Source: Acidimicrobiaceae bacterium
GTDB lineage: Bacteria; Actinomycetota; Acidimicrobiia; Acidimicrobiales; RAAP-2
DNA length: 64,000 nucleotides
Assembly (NCBI GenBank): GCA_947456245.1
Contig: CANGPS010000002.1
Coordinates: 122,566 to 186,565, forward strand
Direction: 5' to 3'
Shown here: positions 29,996 to 38,425 of the stretch, piece after piece
How positions within the stretch are numbered: position 1 is the first letter of the stretch
Layout of the letters: each line of letters opens with the position of its first letter
Notes under the pieces: model-generated
Databases searched by the model: none
Seen by the model: the letters and a program-made list of their open reading frames with translations, nothing else
What the model was told of the DNA's origin: nothing
Translations under genes and position numbers: made by a program

Positions 29996-31398
29996 CCGCC
30001 CCCAAGACCCTGGCCGAGAAGATCTGGGACGCCCACGTGGTGCACCAGGCCGCCGAGGAGCCTGACCTGCTCTTCATCGACCTGCACCTCATCCACGAGG
30101 TCACCTCCCCGCAGGCCTTCGATGGGCTCCGCCTCGCCGGCCGCACCGTCCGCCACCCGGAGCTGACGCTCGCCACGGCGGACCACAACGTCCCGACCAC
30201 CGACATCCACCTGCCGGTGGCGGACGAGATCTCGGCCAAGCAGCTCGAGACGCTCAACAAGAACTGCGCCGAGTTCGACATCACCTGCTACCCGATGGGC
30301 AACCTCAACCAGGGCATCGTCCACGTCATCGGCCCGGAGCAGGGGTTCACCCAGCCCGGGATGACGATCGTGTGCGGCGACAGCCACACCTCGACCCACG
30401 GCGCCTTCGGTGCGCTGGCCTACGGCATCGGCACCAGCGAGGTCGAGCACGTCCTCGCCACCCAGACCCTGCCCCAGCACAAGCCCAAGATGATGGCCAT
30501 CGAGGTCGAGGGCGAGCTCCCGGCCGGCGTGACCGCCAAGGACGTGGTCCTCGCCATCATCGGCAAGATCGGCACCGGTGGCGGCATCGGCAGCATCATC
30601 GAGTTCCGGGGCAGCGCCATCCGGAGCCTCTCGATGGAGGGCCGCATGACGGTCTGCAACATGACCATCGAGGCCGGCGCCCGCGCCGGGCTCATCGCCC
30701 CCGACGAGACCACCTTCGCCTACCTCAAGGGCAAGGACCACGCACCGACCGGCCAGGACTGGGATGATGCCGTCGCCTACTGGAAGACCCTGCCCACCGA
30801 CGAGGGCGCCGTCTTCGACGAGGTGGTCACCATCGACGCCAGCACGCTCTCACCCCATGTGACGTGGGGAACGAACCCCGCCCAGGTAGCCCCCCTCGAT
30901 GGCGTGGTCCCCGACCCGTCCTCGTTCGAGCTCGAGTCCGACCGCGAGGCGGCCGCTCGGGCGCTTGCCTACATGGACCTCGCCGCCGGCACCCCGATCA
31001 AGGACATCACGGTCGACACGGTGTTCCTCGGCTCCTGCACCAACTCGCGCATCGAGGACCTGCGGCTCGCCGCCTCGGTCCTCGAGGGCCGGACCGTGGC
31101 CGAGGGCATGCGAGCACTCGTCGTTCCCGGCTCGCACCGGGTGAAGGCTCAGGCCGAGGCCGAGGGCCTCGACAAGCTGTTCACTGCGGCAGGGTTCGAG
31201 TGGCGTGAGCCCGGTTGCTCGATGTGCCTGGCCATGAACCCGGACTTCCTCGAGCCGGGCGAGCGCTCGGCCTCGACATCGAACCGGAACTTCGAAGGCC
31301 GGCAGGGCCGAGGGGGCCGCACGCACCTCGTCTCCCCCGCCGTTGCCGCCGCCACCGCCGTCAAGGGCCGTTTCGCCACCCCAGGAGACCTCGACTGA
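29992..31398 (+). CDS. leuC: 3-isopropylmalate dehydratase large subunit
   Basis: The 468-residue aconitase-family subunit works with LeuD in the isomerisation of 2- to 3-isopropylmalate, and of citramalate in the CimA route. Seen are [14 protein letters not shown], [4Fe-4S] ligand Cys in [14 protein letters not shown] and the Cys pair in [11 protein letters not shown], and [14 protein letters not shown]. Its ATG overlaps the greA stop and its stop overlaps the leuD start, so both joins are coupled. Confidence 0.96.
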   Translation: MTAPKTLAEKIWDAHVVHQAAEEPDLLFIDLHLIHEVTSPQAFDGLRLAGRTVRHPELTLATADHNVPTTDIHLPVADEISAKQLETLNKNCAEFDITCYPMGNLNQGIVHVIGPEQGFTQPGMTIVCGDSHTSTHGAFGALAYGIGTSEVEHVLATQTLPQHKPKMMAIEVEGELPAGVTAKDVVLAIIGKIGTGGGIGSIIEFRGSAIRSLSMEGRMTVCNMTIEAGARAGLIAPDETTFAYLKGKDHAPTGQDWDDAVAYWKTLPTDEGAVFDEVVTIDASTLSPHVTWGTNPAQVAPLDGVVPDPSSFELESDREAAARALAYMDLAAGTPIKDITVDTVFLGSCTNSRIEDLRLAASVLEGRTVAEGMRALVVPGSHRVKAQAEAEGLDKLFTAAGFEWREPGCSMCLAMNPDFLEPGERSASTSNRNFEGRQGRGGRTHLVSPAVAAATAVKGRFATPGDLD

Positions 31399-31991
31399 TG
31401 AACCCGATCACCGTCATCACCGGCACCGCCGTCCCGCTCGACCGTTCGGACGTCGACACCGACCAGATCATCCCGTCGGACTGGCTCAAGCGCGTCGAGC
31501 GCACGGGTTTCGGCGCGGGGCTCTTCTCCGAGTGGCGAGACGACCGGGACTTCGTGCTCAACGACGAGAAGTACCAGTCCGCCTCGATCTTGATCGCCGG
31601 ACCGAACTTCGGGACAGGGTCCTCGCGCGAGCACGCCGTCTGGGCGCTCACCGACTACGGCTTCGAGGCCGTGATCTCACCGCGCTTCGCTGACATCTTC
31701 CGCAACAACGCCACCAAGCAAGGCCTCCTGCCCGTGCAGGTCTCCCCCGAGGTCGGCCGCCAGCTGATGGACGCCGTGCACGAGGACCACGAGCTCGAGA
31801 TCACCATCGACGTGGCCCGCGGCACCCTCGAGGCTCCTGCCATCGGCCTCGAGACGACCTTCCCGCTCGATGAGTTCACCCGGGAGCGGATCCTGAACGG
31901 CTGGGATGACATCGGCCTCAGCCTCCGCCACGAGGACGAGATCGTCGCCTACGAGGCGGCTCGTCCGGCCTTCAAGCCCTCGACCCGCTGA
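31398..31991 (+). CDS. leuD: 3-isopropylmalate dehydratase small subunit
   Basis: The 197-residue partner of LeuC contains the swivelling aconitase domain: DRSDVDTDQIIPSDWLKR, GPNFGTGSSREHAVWAL and SPRFADIFRNNATKQGLLP. Length is standard. The ATG shares a base with the leuC stop (TGATG). It ends four bases before the convergent acetyltransferase gene. Confidence 0.95.
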   Translation: MNPITVITGTAVPLDRSDVDTDQIIPSDWLKRVERTGFGAGLFSEWRDDRDFVLNDEKYQSASILIAGPNFGTGSSREHAVWALTDYGFEAVISPRFADIFRNNATKQGLLPVQVSPEVGRQLMDAVHEDHELEITIDVARGTLEAPAIGLETTFPLDEFTRERILNGWDDIGLSLRHEDEIVAYEAARPAFKPSTR

Positions 31992-31994
31992 GGC

Positions 31995-32444
31995 TCAGGC
32001 TCCGGGGTCGACCCGGTAGGTGATCCACCCGGTGTGCGCCTTGGCGCCCTGGCGCTCATAGAGCTCGATGGCGCCACGGTTCCAGTCGAGGACCGACCAC
32101 TCCACCCGGCCCGGGCTGCGCCTCCGCAGCTCGTCGAGGAGGGCCGACGCGACCCCTCGGCGCCGGAAGTCCGGCTGGACGATGAGGTCCTCGAGCCAGA
32201 TCCCCCGACGACCGAGGAAGGTCGAGAAGGTCCACACGTAGAGCGCCATGCCGGCGACCTGCCCGTCGACCTCGGCCAGGACCACCGACGCGGCGGCATC
32301 CTCGCTGGCTAGCTCCGCCGCCATCATCCCCGGCGTGATCACCACCAGTTCCGACATCTCCTCGAACTCGGCCAGCTGGCCGATGAGGTCGCAGATGACG
32401 CCGGCGTCCGCCGCCGTGGCGTCGCGCAGGGCGATGGTGCTCAC
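31995..32444 (-). CDS. GNAT family N-acetyltransferase
   Basis: The 149-residue GNAT protein has IALRDATAADAGVICDLI at the N-terminus, GIWLEDLIVQPDFRRRGVASALL as the acetyl-CoA binding R/Q-x-x-G-x-A motif, and LDWNRGAIELYERQGA at the C-terminus, typical of diamine acetyltransferase-like members. Substrate unknown. The GTG overlaps the leuA stop (GTGA), so it is translated with leuA. Confidence 0.85.
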   Translation of the reverse strand: MSTIALRDATAADAGVICDLIGQLAEFEEMSELVVITPGMMAAELASEDAAASVVLAEVDGQVAGMALYVWTFSTFLGRRGIWLEDLIVQPDFRRRGVASALLDELRRRSPGRVEWSVLDWNRGAIELYERQGAKAHTGWITYRVDPGA

Positions 32445-34120
32445 GACGTGCGGTTGGCGACGGAGATGACGGCCCGGAGCGAGGCGTCGAGGATGCTCGA
32501 GTCCATGCCCACACCCCATCGACGACCTCCGTCGGGCATCTCCGCCTCGACATAGGCGACCGCCGAAGCCGCCGAGCCTGAGGTCAGCGCGTGCTGGGTG
32601 TAGTCCGTCACCTCGAGGGAGATGCCGAGCGAGGTGCGAAGCCCGTCGAGCAGCGCGTCGATCGGGCCGTTGCCGGCCCCGGTCACCGTGAGGTGCTCGC
32701 CGTCCACGGTGAGCTGCGCCACCACCGAGGTGCGGCCCTCGGAGGTGGACACCTCGGAGGACAGCAGGCGCAGCCGAGGCTCGTCCGGGAGATAGGTGTC
32801 GGCGAAGAGGTCCCAGAGGGCATCGGGCGTGATCTCGGTGCCGGAGGCCTCCGTGGTGCGCTGGACGATGGTCGAGAACTCCACCTGGAGCCGCCGCGGC
32901 AGGTCGAGGCCGTGCTCGGTGTCCATCAGGTAGGCCACGCCGCCCTTGCCCGACTGGCTGTTGACCCGCACGATGGCCTCATACGTGCGGCCGATGTGCT
33001 TGGAGTCGACGGGCAGGTAGGGCACCTCCCACACGTCGTAGTCGTCGCCGATGGCCGACATCCCCTTCTTGATGGCGTCCTGGTGACTCCCGGAGAAGGC
33101 GGTGAAGACGAGGTCGCCGGCATAGGGGTGCCGAGGGTGGATGGGCAGGCGCGTGGCGTACTCCGAGATGTGGCGCACCTTCTCGATGTCGGTGATCTTG
33201 AGCTCTGGGTCGACGCCCTGGGAGAACAGGTTCAGCGCCATCGTGACGATGTCGACATTCCCGGTCCGCTCGCCGTTGCCGAACAGGGTCCCCTCCACCC
33301 GGTCAGCGCCGGCGAGGATGCCGAGCTCGCCGGCCGCCACGCCCGTGCCGCGGTCGTTGTGCGGGTGGAGGCTGATGATGACCGAGTCGCGGTCCTTGAT
33401 GGTGCGTCCGAACCACTCGATGACGTCGGCGTAGAGGTTCGGCGTGTAGTGCTCGACCGTGCCGGGGAGATTCAGGATGATGGGCCGTTCTGGTGTCGGC
33501 TCGATGACGTCCATCACCGCCTCGCAGATCTCGATGGCGTACTCAGGCTCGGTGCCGGTGAAGCTCTCCGGGGAGTACTCGTAGAGGATCTCGGTCTCGG
33601 GGATCGTCGCCTCGAGCTCCCGGCACAGGGCGGCCGCCGTCGTGGCGATGTCGATGATCCCCTGGCGCTCGAGGCCGAACACGACACGGCGCTGCAGCGT
33701 CGAGGTCGAGTTGTAGAAGTGGACGATGGCCCGCTTGGCCCCGCGCAGCGCCTCGTAGGTCTTGCGGATCAGGTCCTCACGGCACTGGACGAGCACCTGG
33801 ATGGTCACGTCGTCGGGGATGAGGCCGTCGTCGATGATGGTGCGGACGAAGGCGAGGTCGGTCTCCGAGGCCGACGGGAAGCCGACCTCGATCTCCTTGA
33901 ACCCGAGCTCGACAAGCAGCTCAAACATGGCCATCTTGCGCTTGGGGTCCATGGGGTCGATCAATGCCTGGTTGCCATCGCGCAAATCCACGCTGCACCA
34001 CGTCGGCGCCGAGACGAGCGAGCGCGACGGCCAGGTCCGGTCGTCGAGCGTGAGCGGGACGATCGGCTGGTAGCGGTCGTGGGCCATGGACCCCGTGATC
34101 TGTCGGTTCTCTCGTGTCAT
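32441..34120 (-). CDS. leuA: 2-isopropylmalate synthase
   Basis: The 559-residue enzyme catalyses the first committed step to leucine (2-oxoisovalerate plus acetyl-CoA). It is of the long LeuA type: RDGNQALIDPMDPKRK, EVGFPSASETDL, ISLHPHNDRGTG with the metal His pair, GNGERTGN, and a C-terminal leucine-binding regulatory domain with TVTGAGNGPIDALLDGLR. ATG at 34120 has AAGGGA upstream; two upstream in-frame ATGs exist within the leader. It is preceded by an attenuator with four Leu codons. Confidence 0.95.
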   Translation of the reverse strand: MTRENRQITGSMAHDRYQPIVPLTLDDRTWPSRSLVSAPTWCSVDLRDGNQALIDPMDPKRKMAMFELLVELGFKEIEVGFPSASETDLAFVRTIIDDGLIPDDVTIQVLVQCREDLIRKTYEALRGAKRAIVHFYNSTSTLQRRVVFGLERQGIIDIATTAAALCRELEATIPETEILYEYSPESFTGTEPEYAIEICEAVMDVIEPTPERPIILNLPGTVEHYTPNLYADVIEWFGRTIKDRDSVIISLHPHNDRGTGVAAGELGILAGADRVEGTLFGNGERTGNVDIVTMALNLFSQGVDPELKITDIEKVRHISEYATRLPIHPRHPYAGDLVFTAFSGSHQDAIKKGMSAIGDDYDVWEVPYLPVDSKHIGRTYEAIVRVNSQSGKGGVAYLMDTEHGLDLPRRLQVEFSTIVQRTTEASGTEITPDALWDLFADTYLPDEPRLRLLSSEVSTSEGRTSVVAQLTVDGEHLTVTGAGNGPIDALLDGLRTSLGISLEVTDYTQHALTSGSAASAVAYVEAEMPDGGRRWGVGMDSSILDASLRAVISVANRTS

Positions 34121-34181
34121 GGTTCGCTTCCCTTGCCGCCCCATGCTCCCCGTCGGTTCGCTCCACCTGCGTCGTCCCATG

Positions 34182-34214
34182 AAAAAACCTCCCGGCCCTT
34201 GGGCGCAGGAGGTT
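34182..34214 (-). terminator. Attenuator terminator before leuA
   Basis: On the minus strand AACCTCC pairs with GGAGGTT, with an inner GCCC/GGGC pairing around an AA loop, followed by six T. The stem-loop ends about 60 bases before the leuA start. Confidence 0.82.
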
Positions 34215-34243
34215 CACGGACGAGCGCTGTGTGGCGCTCGCCT

Positions 34244-34276
34244 CTAGAGAAGCAGGAGGACGTTCGTGATGGTCAC
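34244..34276 (-). CDS. leuA leader peptide
   Basis: Ten codons from GTG encode MTITNVLLLL, ending in CTC CTG CTT CTC TAG: four consecutive leucine codons of three kinds directly before the stop. The GTG lies eight bases after the -10 hexamer, so the mRNA is probably leaderless. A TTG three codons upstream is a less likely alternative. Confidence 0.78.
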   Translation of the reverse strand: MTITNVLLLL

Positions 34277-34333
34277 TGGACCCAATGCTAGCGGCTGCGC
34301 GCCACGAGTCAACCCCAAGGTACGATGCGCTCC

Positions 34334-34504
34334 GTGAAGCGCACCATCTGGCTCCTGCTCCTCCTCACCATCATCGCCGCCGTGGCCGTGGTGACGGTCC
34401 GCCTGCGATCGAGCCGCGCCGGCTCGAGCCAGCTCGGGGGAACCGGCGAGCTCCCCGGCAGCCTCGACACCTGGCCGGAGGTCCCGCGCAAGCAGGTCGC
34501 CTGA
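34334..34504 (+). CDS. Small single-pass membrane protein
   Basis: A 56-residue protein (MKRTIWLLLLLTIIAAVAVV...) has one membrane helix at residues 4-22 and a short tail ending in LDTWPEVPRKQVA. Short proteins ending in TWPxVPRKP-like motifs are common in actinobacteria as far as I recall; their role is unknown. GTG at 34334 lies seven bases after a TACGAT element; ATG at 34325 is in frame and would add three residues but overlaps that element. It diverges from leuA. Confidence 0.65.
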   Translation: MKRTIWLLLLLTIIAAVAVVTVRLRSSRAGSSQLGGTGELPGSLDTWPEVPRKQVA

Positions 34505-34595
34505 CGTCAGGTGGGGACCGCTCCTCGGTCACATGCCTGCGAGGTCCTTCCAGGGCCCGGTCCCAGCCATGAGAGCGGAGCCGCAGGGAAGGCAG

Positions 34596-34820
34596 CTAGC
34601 CCGTTCCACACCGGGCGGCCGTTGGCTGGCCACAGCCGGATGCGGCGTCGTTGAGACGCACGTCGTAGGCGACGAAGACGTCGATCGCTTCCCTAACGGA
34701 CAGCGCACTCGCCAGGTGAAGGGCGTCGAGGCTGCGGAGGGTCGCCCCCTCGAGTTCGGCTGCCACATCCACACCACCGAGCGGGATGAGGTCGACGATC
34801 CCGGCGCTTGACAGCGCGGC
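34596..34820 (-). pseudogene. Remnant of a PIN-domain (VapC-like) toxin gene
   Basis: The frame encodes AGIVDLIPLGG, then LRSLDALHLASAL and VFVAYDVRLNDAA, the C-terminal half of VapC-type PIN ribonucleases with conserved acidic residues. Upstream of about 34820 the frame reads as Arg/Pro-rich nonsense, and no start with the N-terminal DTS/DAS strand is present; pieces with some PIN-like character occur in other frames, pointing to frameshifts. No antitoxin is seen nearby. The flanks 34505-34595 and 34821-35025 hold nothing else I can support. Confidence 0.6.
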
Positions 34821-35025
34821 GCCTGGACCAGCTGTCGCTCGTCGCGACCCCAGGCCACCGACACAGCGCCCGCCATGTGGTGACGCATTCGGGGCTGGGC
34901 TGCGAGCCTGGACTCCCCTCTGAGGGTACGCCGCTCGATGGACGCTTGGGAGGGGTCCGAGCAACGACCAAACAGGTGCGCACCTGCCGACGGCGCGTCG
35001 AGGGCCATGGGTCGGCCGCGCTTGC

Positions 35026-37491
35026 TCAGGTCGAACCTCCAAGGCTCACCGAGGCCGGAATCGAGGAGAACGTCATGATCCCCTGCGCCGCTCGGGGGAC
35101 CTGACGTTCGGTGGCCGCCACGGTCACCCATACCTGGCCTGAGCTTGGGAGGCCTGCAATCTGGCAGGACCGACTGCTTCGTGCGCCGGAGCAGCTGGCC
35201 AGGACGTCACCGCTCTCATCCGTCACCGTGGCGACGTAGCCCGTGACCCGCCCGGCAAGGCTCGCCGGAGCCTTCCAACGCACCTGGAGTCCCCCGGCGA
35301 TCGACTTCGACGAGACGATGCGTGGACGATGCGGGGACCCGTTGAGATCGATCGAGACAATCTGGAATCCGGTGACGATCTCGAGGTTGTCCGACTGGCT
35401 GACGGTCAGAGCCACTGGAGCGAAGACCGGTGACGACATCGCCGGACCCGCAACAGCGGCGCCGCATTGACCGGTCCCAGCAAGGATCGACAGCGTGCCA
35501 TCAGGAGCAACCTGCTCCACGATGCCGCATCCGGCTCCACCATAGGCATCGGCGATGAACAGATCGCCCGACGAGTCGACCGCGACTCCCCACGGATAGC
35601 CGAGCGGGGAGGACGTCGCAGGACCCGCGACGGCGCCACCGGAGGAGCCGTTCCCCGCGACGATGGACAGCTCGCCGCCCGCCGTGACCTTCACCACAAC
35701 CATGGAATCGACATCGACGATGAAGAGATTCCCATCGCCATCGACCGCCAGCCCCATCGGAAAGGAGATCGGCGAGGCGGTGGCCGGGCCCGGCACGGGA
35801 ACCCCTGGGGTGCCATCACCGGCGACGATCGACAACTCCCCCGATGCCGAGACCTTCACGACGAGGTGCTGGTAGGCGTCGGTGAGGAAGAGGTTGCCGG
35901 CGTGATCAACGGCAACGGCCGTTACGAAACCCAATGGGGACGCGGTGGCCAACCCTGGCGTCGGCTTCCCGTAGCTGGCGTTGCCGGCGACGATCGACAG
36001 CGTTCCCGACGGGGAGACCTTCTCGACCACCTTGTTGAAGGTGTCGGCGATGTACAGGTTGTCTGCCGAGTCGACCGCCACGGAGTTCGGTCCGGAAAGC
36101 GACGACGCGGTGGCGTTGCCGGGGGTGGGCGCACCCTGCGACCCGTTGCCCGCCACGACCGAGATGGAACCGGATGGGGTGATCCTGAAGACGACGTTCT
36201 CGTAGGGCAGCGCACCGTAGGTGTTCCCCTCGGCGTCGACAGCAACGCCTGCGGGGTACTGGATCAATGCCTGCTGCGCCGAGCCGGAGAGGCCTGAGAA
36301 GGTGGAGCTCAACGACCCCGCCACGATGCTGAGATCACCCGTGGTCGCACTCACCTTGTACACCAGACCGTTCCCACTGTTGGGATCTGCGATCACCAGG
36401 TTCCCTTGAGGGTCGATGGCCAGTCCGTTCGGATTCTGCAGACTGGTCGAGGTCGCCGGGCCGGGTGTCGGCGTCCCGTAGTCCCCATTTCCCGCGACGA
36501 TGGACAGAATCCCCTCCGGCGTCACCTCGACGACGACCGAGTTGTCGGCGTCGGCGAGGAAGACGTCGCCGGCCCGATCGAGAACGATGCCTGCCAGATC
36601 ATGGAATCCGGTGGCCAAGGCAGGGCCTGGACTCGGGAACGTGTTTGCCCCTGATCCGGCCACCAGGCTCAACGTCCCGGTCCGCAGATCGATCTTTCCG
36701 ACCTCTCTCGCTTCGTGATCCACGAAGTAGAGGCTGCGCCCCCGAACGGCAAGAGCGCCCACGCTCTTGAATGTCGAGGCGGAGGCGGGCCCTGCCACCG
36801 GGGCCCCATTCTCACCTGAGCCAGCCAAGATCGAGAGGGTGCCGCCGGGCGTGATCTTCTCGATCACATGGTTGGACACATCGGCCACGTAGACATTGCC
36901 GCGACCATCGACCGCGACTCCCGTCGGACGACCGATCACCGAAGCACTCGCCGGCCCCGGCGTCGGGGCACCCTGCTGACCGTTCCCAACGATGACGGAC
37001 AAGGTCCCCCGTGGGGAGATCTTGAGCACCTCATTGGCGTCGATGTCCGCGACGTACAGGTTGCCAAGTGCATCGACCGCAAGCGCCCGGGGCTGCCGGA
37101 GGAGCGACGACGTGGCTGGGCCAGGCGTCGGGATTCCCTGCGCATTTGCCGTCCCGGCGATCAACCGAATGGATCCGTCGGGACGGATCTTGCAGATCGT
37201 GCTGTCCGTGGCGGCGACGAAGGTGTTTCCCTTGCGATCGACGGTCATCGAGGTGAGGTAACCGAGCGTCGTCGAGAGTGCAGGTGACGACACGGTCGAG
37301 GATGGGGTCGGATCAGAACCACCGATCACGGTCAGCGTGGGAGATGCGACGGCGTCCGCCCCAGAAGGCATCTGGCCCAAGCCGAGGACCCCGACCATGA
37401 GCGAGCAGAGGCCCACCATGAGCCGCAGCCTTGACGATCGGATCATTGCGAGGGGCGTGCTCAACATCTGCGCTCTCTTCTCTTGGCTCAT
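35026..37491 (-). CDS. Secreted NHL-type beta-propeller protein with C-terminal Fn3-like domain
   Basis: The 821-residue protein has a signal-peptide-like N-terminus (RLRLMVGLCSLMVGVLGLG) and about twelve repeats of the NHL type, each with a variant of GVAVDGRGNVYVAD followed by a GTLSIVAGNGxxGxPTPGPATS linker pattern, then a fibronectin-III-like end (LQVRWKAPASLAGRVTGYVA). Twelve blades suggest two six-bladed propellers. Function unknown; such proteins bind ligands or partners outside the cell. ATG at 37491 lies six bases after a perfect TATAAT inside an 11-bp palindrome; an in-frame ATG at 37467 is possible. Regulation by the adjacent TetR is likely. Confidence 0.8.
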   Translation of the reverse strand: MSQEKRAQMLSTPLAMIRSSRLRLMVGLCSLMVGVLGLGQMPSGADAVASPTLTVIGGSDPTPSSTVSSPALSTTLGYLTSMTVDRKGNTFVAATDSTICKIRPDGSIRLIAGTANAQGIPTPGPATSSLLRQPRALAVDALGNLYVADIDANEVLKISPRGTLSVIVGNGQQGAPTPGPASASVIGRPTGVAVDGRGNVYVADVSNHVIEKITPGGTLSILAGSGENGAPVAGPASASTFKSVGALAVRGRSLYFVDHEAREVGKIDLRTGTLSLVAGSGANTFPSPGPALATGFHDLAGIVLDRAGDVFLADADNSVVVEVTPEGILSIVAGNGDYGTPTPGPATSTSLQNPNGLAIDPQGNLVIADPNSGNGLVYKVSATTGDLSIVAGSLSSTFSGLSGSAQQALIQYPAGVAVDAEGNTYGALPYENVVFRITPSGSISVVAGNGSQGAPTPGNATASSLSGPNSVAVDSADNLYIADTFNKVVEKVSPSGTLSIVAGNASYGKPTPGLATASPLGFVTAVAVDHAGNLFLTDAYQHLVVKVSASGELSIVAGDGTPGVPVPGPATASPISFPMGLAVDGDGNLFIVDVDSMVVVKVTAGGELSIVAGNGSSGGAVAGPATSSPLGYPWGVAVDSSGDLFIADAYGGAGCGIVEQVAPDGTLSILAGTGQCGAAVAGPAMSSPVFAPVALTVSQSDNLEIVTGFQIVSIDLNGSPHRPRIVSSKSIAGGLQVRWKAPASLAGRVTGYVATVTDESGDVLASCSGARSSRSCQIAGLPSSGQVWVTVAATERQVPRAAQGIMTFSSIPASVSLGGST

Positions 37492-37492
37492 G

Positions 37493-37520
37493 TGAGTATT
37501 ATACATAGTTATAATACTCA
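37493..37520. promoter_or_regulatory. TetR-type operator: perfect 11-bp inverted repeat
   Basis: TGAGTATTATA and TATAATACTCA are exact reverse complements separated by six bases. The site is AT-rich within 70% GC DNA, lies between the divergent beta-propeller and TetR genes, and contains the propeller gene's -10 TATAAT. Binding there would block that promoter and could affect the TetR gene's own. Confidence 0.8.
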
Positions 37521-37567
37521 ATCGCGCAGCACCGCTGTCCTGGCCGCTCCCCTCGTAGGATTCGAAC

Positions 37568-38236
37568 GTGAGTGCTTCTACCCCTCCAGGCACCCGCGAG
37601 CAGGGCCGGCTCGGTGCCTACGTGTCCAGGAATCGATCGTCGTTGACGCGGTCCGCCCAGCAGATCCTCGCAACAACCGGCCCAAGCGCACCGATCAAGC
37701 AGTTCGCTGACCGTGCCGGCATGTCAGTCGGCTCGATCTACCAGCACTTCGGAAGCAAAGAGGGCATGATCGAGGCCGCGGTCGTCGACGCCCTGGTGGC
37801 CTGGGACCATTGGGTCGAGGCCGAGATAGCGGACGTGGACGATGAGGCTGAGCGCCTGGTCACCCCCATGCGGCTGCTCACCCGGCTGGCCTCGACGCAC
37901 CCGGAGTTTGCGGCGATGTTCGCGAGCTGCTCAAACGTCATCACCCGGATCTTCATGACGGTGCAGCCAGCGAGGCCGTCCTCCCTGGTGCGATCTCTCG
38001 CCGAGGCCGGGCGAATCCCGGACGAGGATCTCGAGCTCGGGATCCAGACGGTGCTCTTGAGCGTGGCCATGCTCGCCCTGGTGTGCATCAGTTCAGATCA
38101 TGTCGACGACTCGGAGGCCGATCGGTCGATCGCCCTCATCATCGGGATGCTCGGGTTCACCCCGGAGGAGGCCGCACGTCTGACCGCTCTCCCGCTTCGC
38201 TTGCCCGATGCTCCGCAGACGCCACCATCCCCCTGA
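37568..38236 (+). CDS. TetR family transcriptional regulator
   Basis: The 222-residue protein has an N-terminal TetR DNA-binding domain: SAQQILATTG helix, KQFADRAGMSVGSIYQHFGSKEGM with the recognition helix and the typical YxHFxxKE, then an all-helical ligand domain. GTG at 37568 follows a TAGGAT element by six bases, so it is probably leaderless. It diverges from the beta-propeller gene, with the palindrome 37493-37520 between them, and is the presumed repressor of both. Confidence 0.88.
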   Translation: MSASTPPGTREQGRLGAYVSRNRSSLTRSAQQILATTGPSAPIKQFADRAGMSVGSIYQHFGSKEGMIEAAVVDALVAWDHWVEAEIADVDDEAERLVTPMRLLTRLASTHPEFAAMFASCSNVITRIFMTVQPARPSSLVRSLAEAGRIPDEDLELGIQTVLLSVAMLALVCISSDHVDDSEADRSIALIIGMLGFTPEEAARLTALPLRLPDAPQTPPSP

Positions 38237-38274
38237 GGGCGCGGCCATCACATGCCACGAGCTGGCATCGCTCG

Positions 38275-38400
38275 CTAACCCACGGAGGCGGAGATGGACG
38301 TCGTGATGGCCAGGCACATCTCGTCAGAGGAGCCGTCTCCCCACACCAACGTGCTCGCCCGGTTAAGCAGATGTGCGGCGCTCTCTGGGGTCTTCACCCG
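38275..38400 (-). pseudogene. C-terminal remnant of a type II copper monooxygenase gene
   Basis: The frame ends with TLVWGDGSSDEMCLAITTS and a TAG stop. WGDGSSDEMCL is identical over eleven residues to the Met-ligand segment of the intact protein at 5136-6341 (around Met391). Nothing of the His-ligand regions remains: serA ends at 38426, only a few bases upstream. It has no start and is not expected to be translated. Confidence 0.7.
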
Positions 38401-38425
38401 GACGAGAGTCTGAGCCACAGTCGCC

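Larger units (their letters stand above)
34182..34312 (-). promoter_or_regulatory. Promoter and transcription attenuator of leuA
   Basis: A -35 TTGACT (34307-34312), 16 bases, and a -10 TAGCAT (34285-34290) are followed after eight bases by a leader peptide with four Leu codons (34244-34276). Then come a first hairpin CGAGCGC/GCGCTCG (34221-34240), directly after the stop, and a T-tailed terminator (34182-34214). This is the classical order for leucine-controlled attenuation. The promoter is back-to-back with that of the small membrane protein gene at 34334. Confidence 0.82.

Noticed and set aside
34182..34320. T-box riboswitch before leuA
   Set aside because: No T-box sequence (TGGNACCGCG-like) or stem I specifier structure; the leader peptide with Leu codons explains the region better.
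34505..35025. Intact toxin-antitoxin locus
   Set aside because: Only the C-terminal half of a PIN domain is readable and no antitoxin frame is visible.
37492..37593. Longer N-terminus of the beta-propeller protein starting upstream of 37491
   Set aside because: The frame is open but would cross the palindromic operator and the TATAAT box, and the added sequence does not improve the signal peptide.
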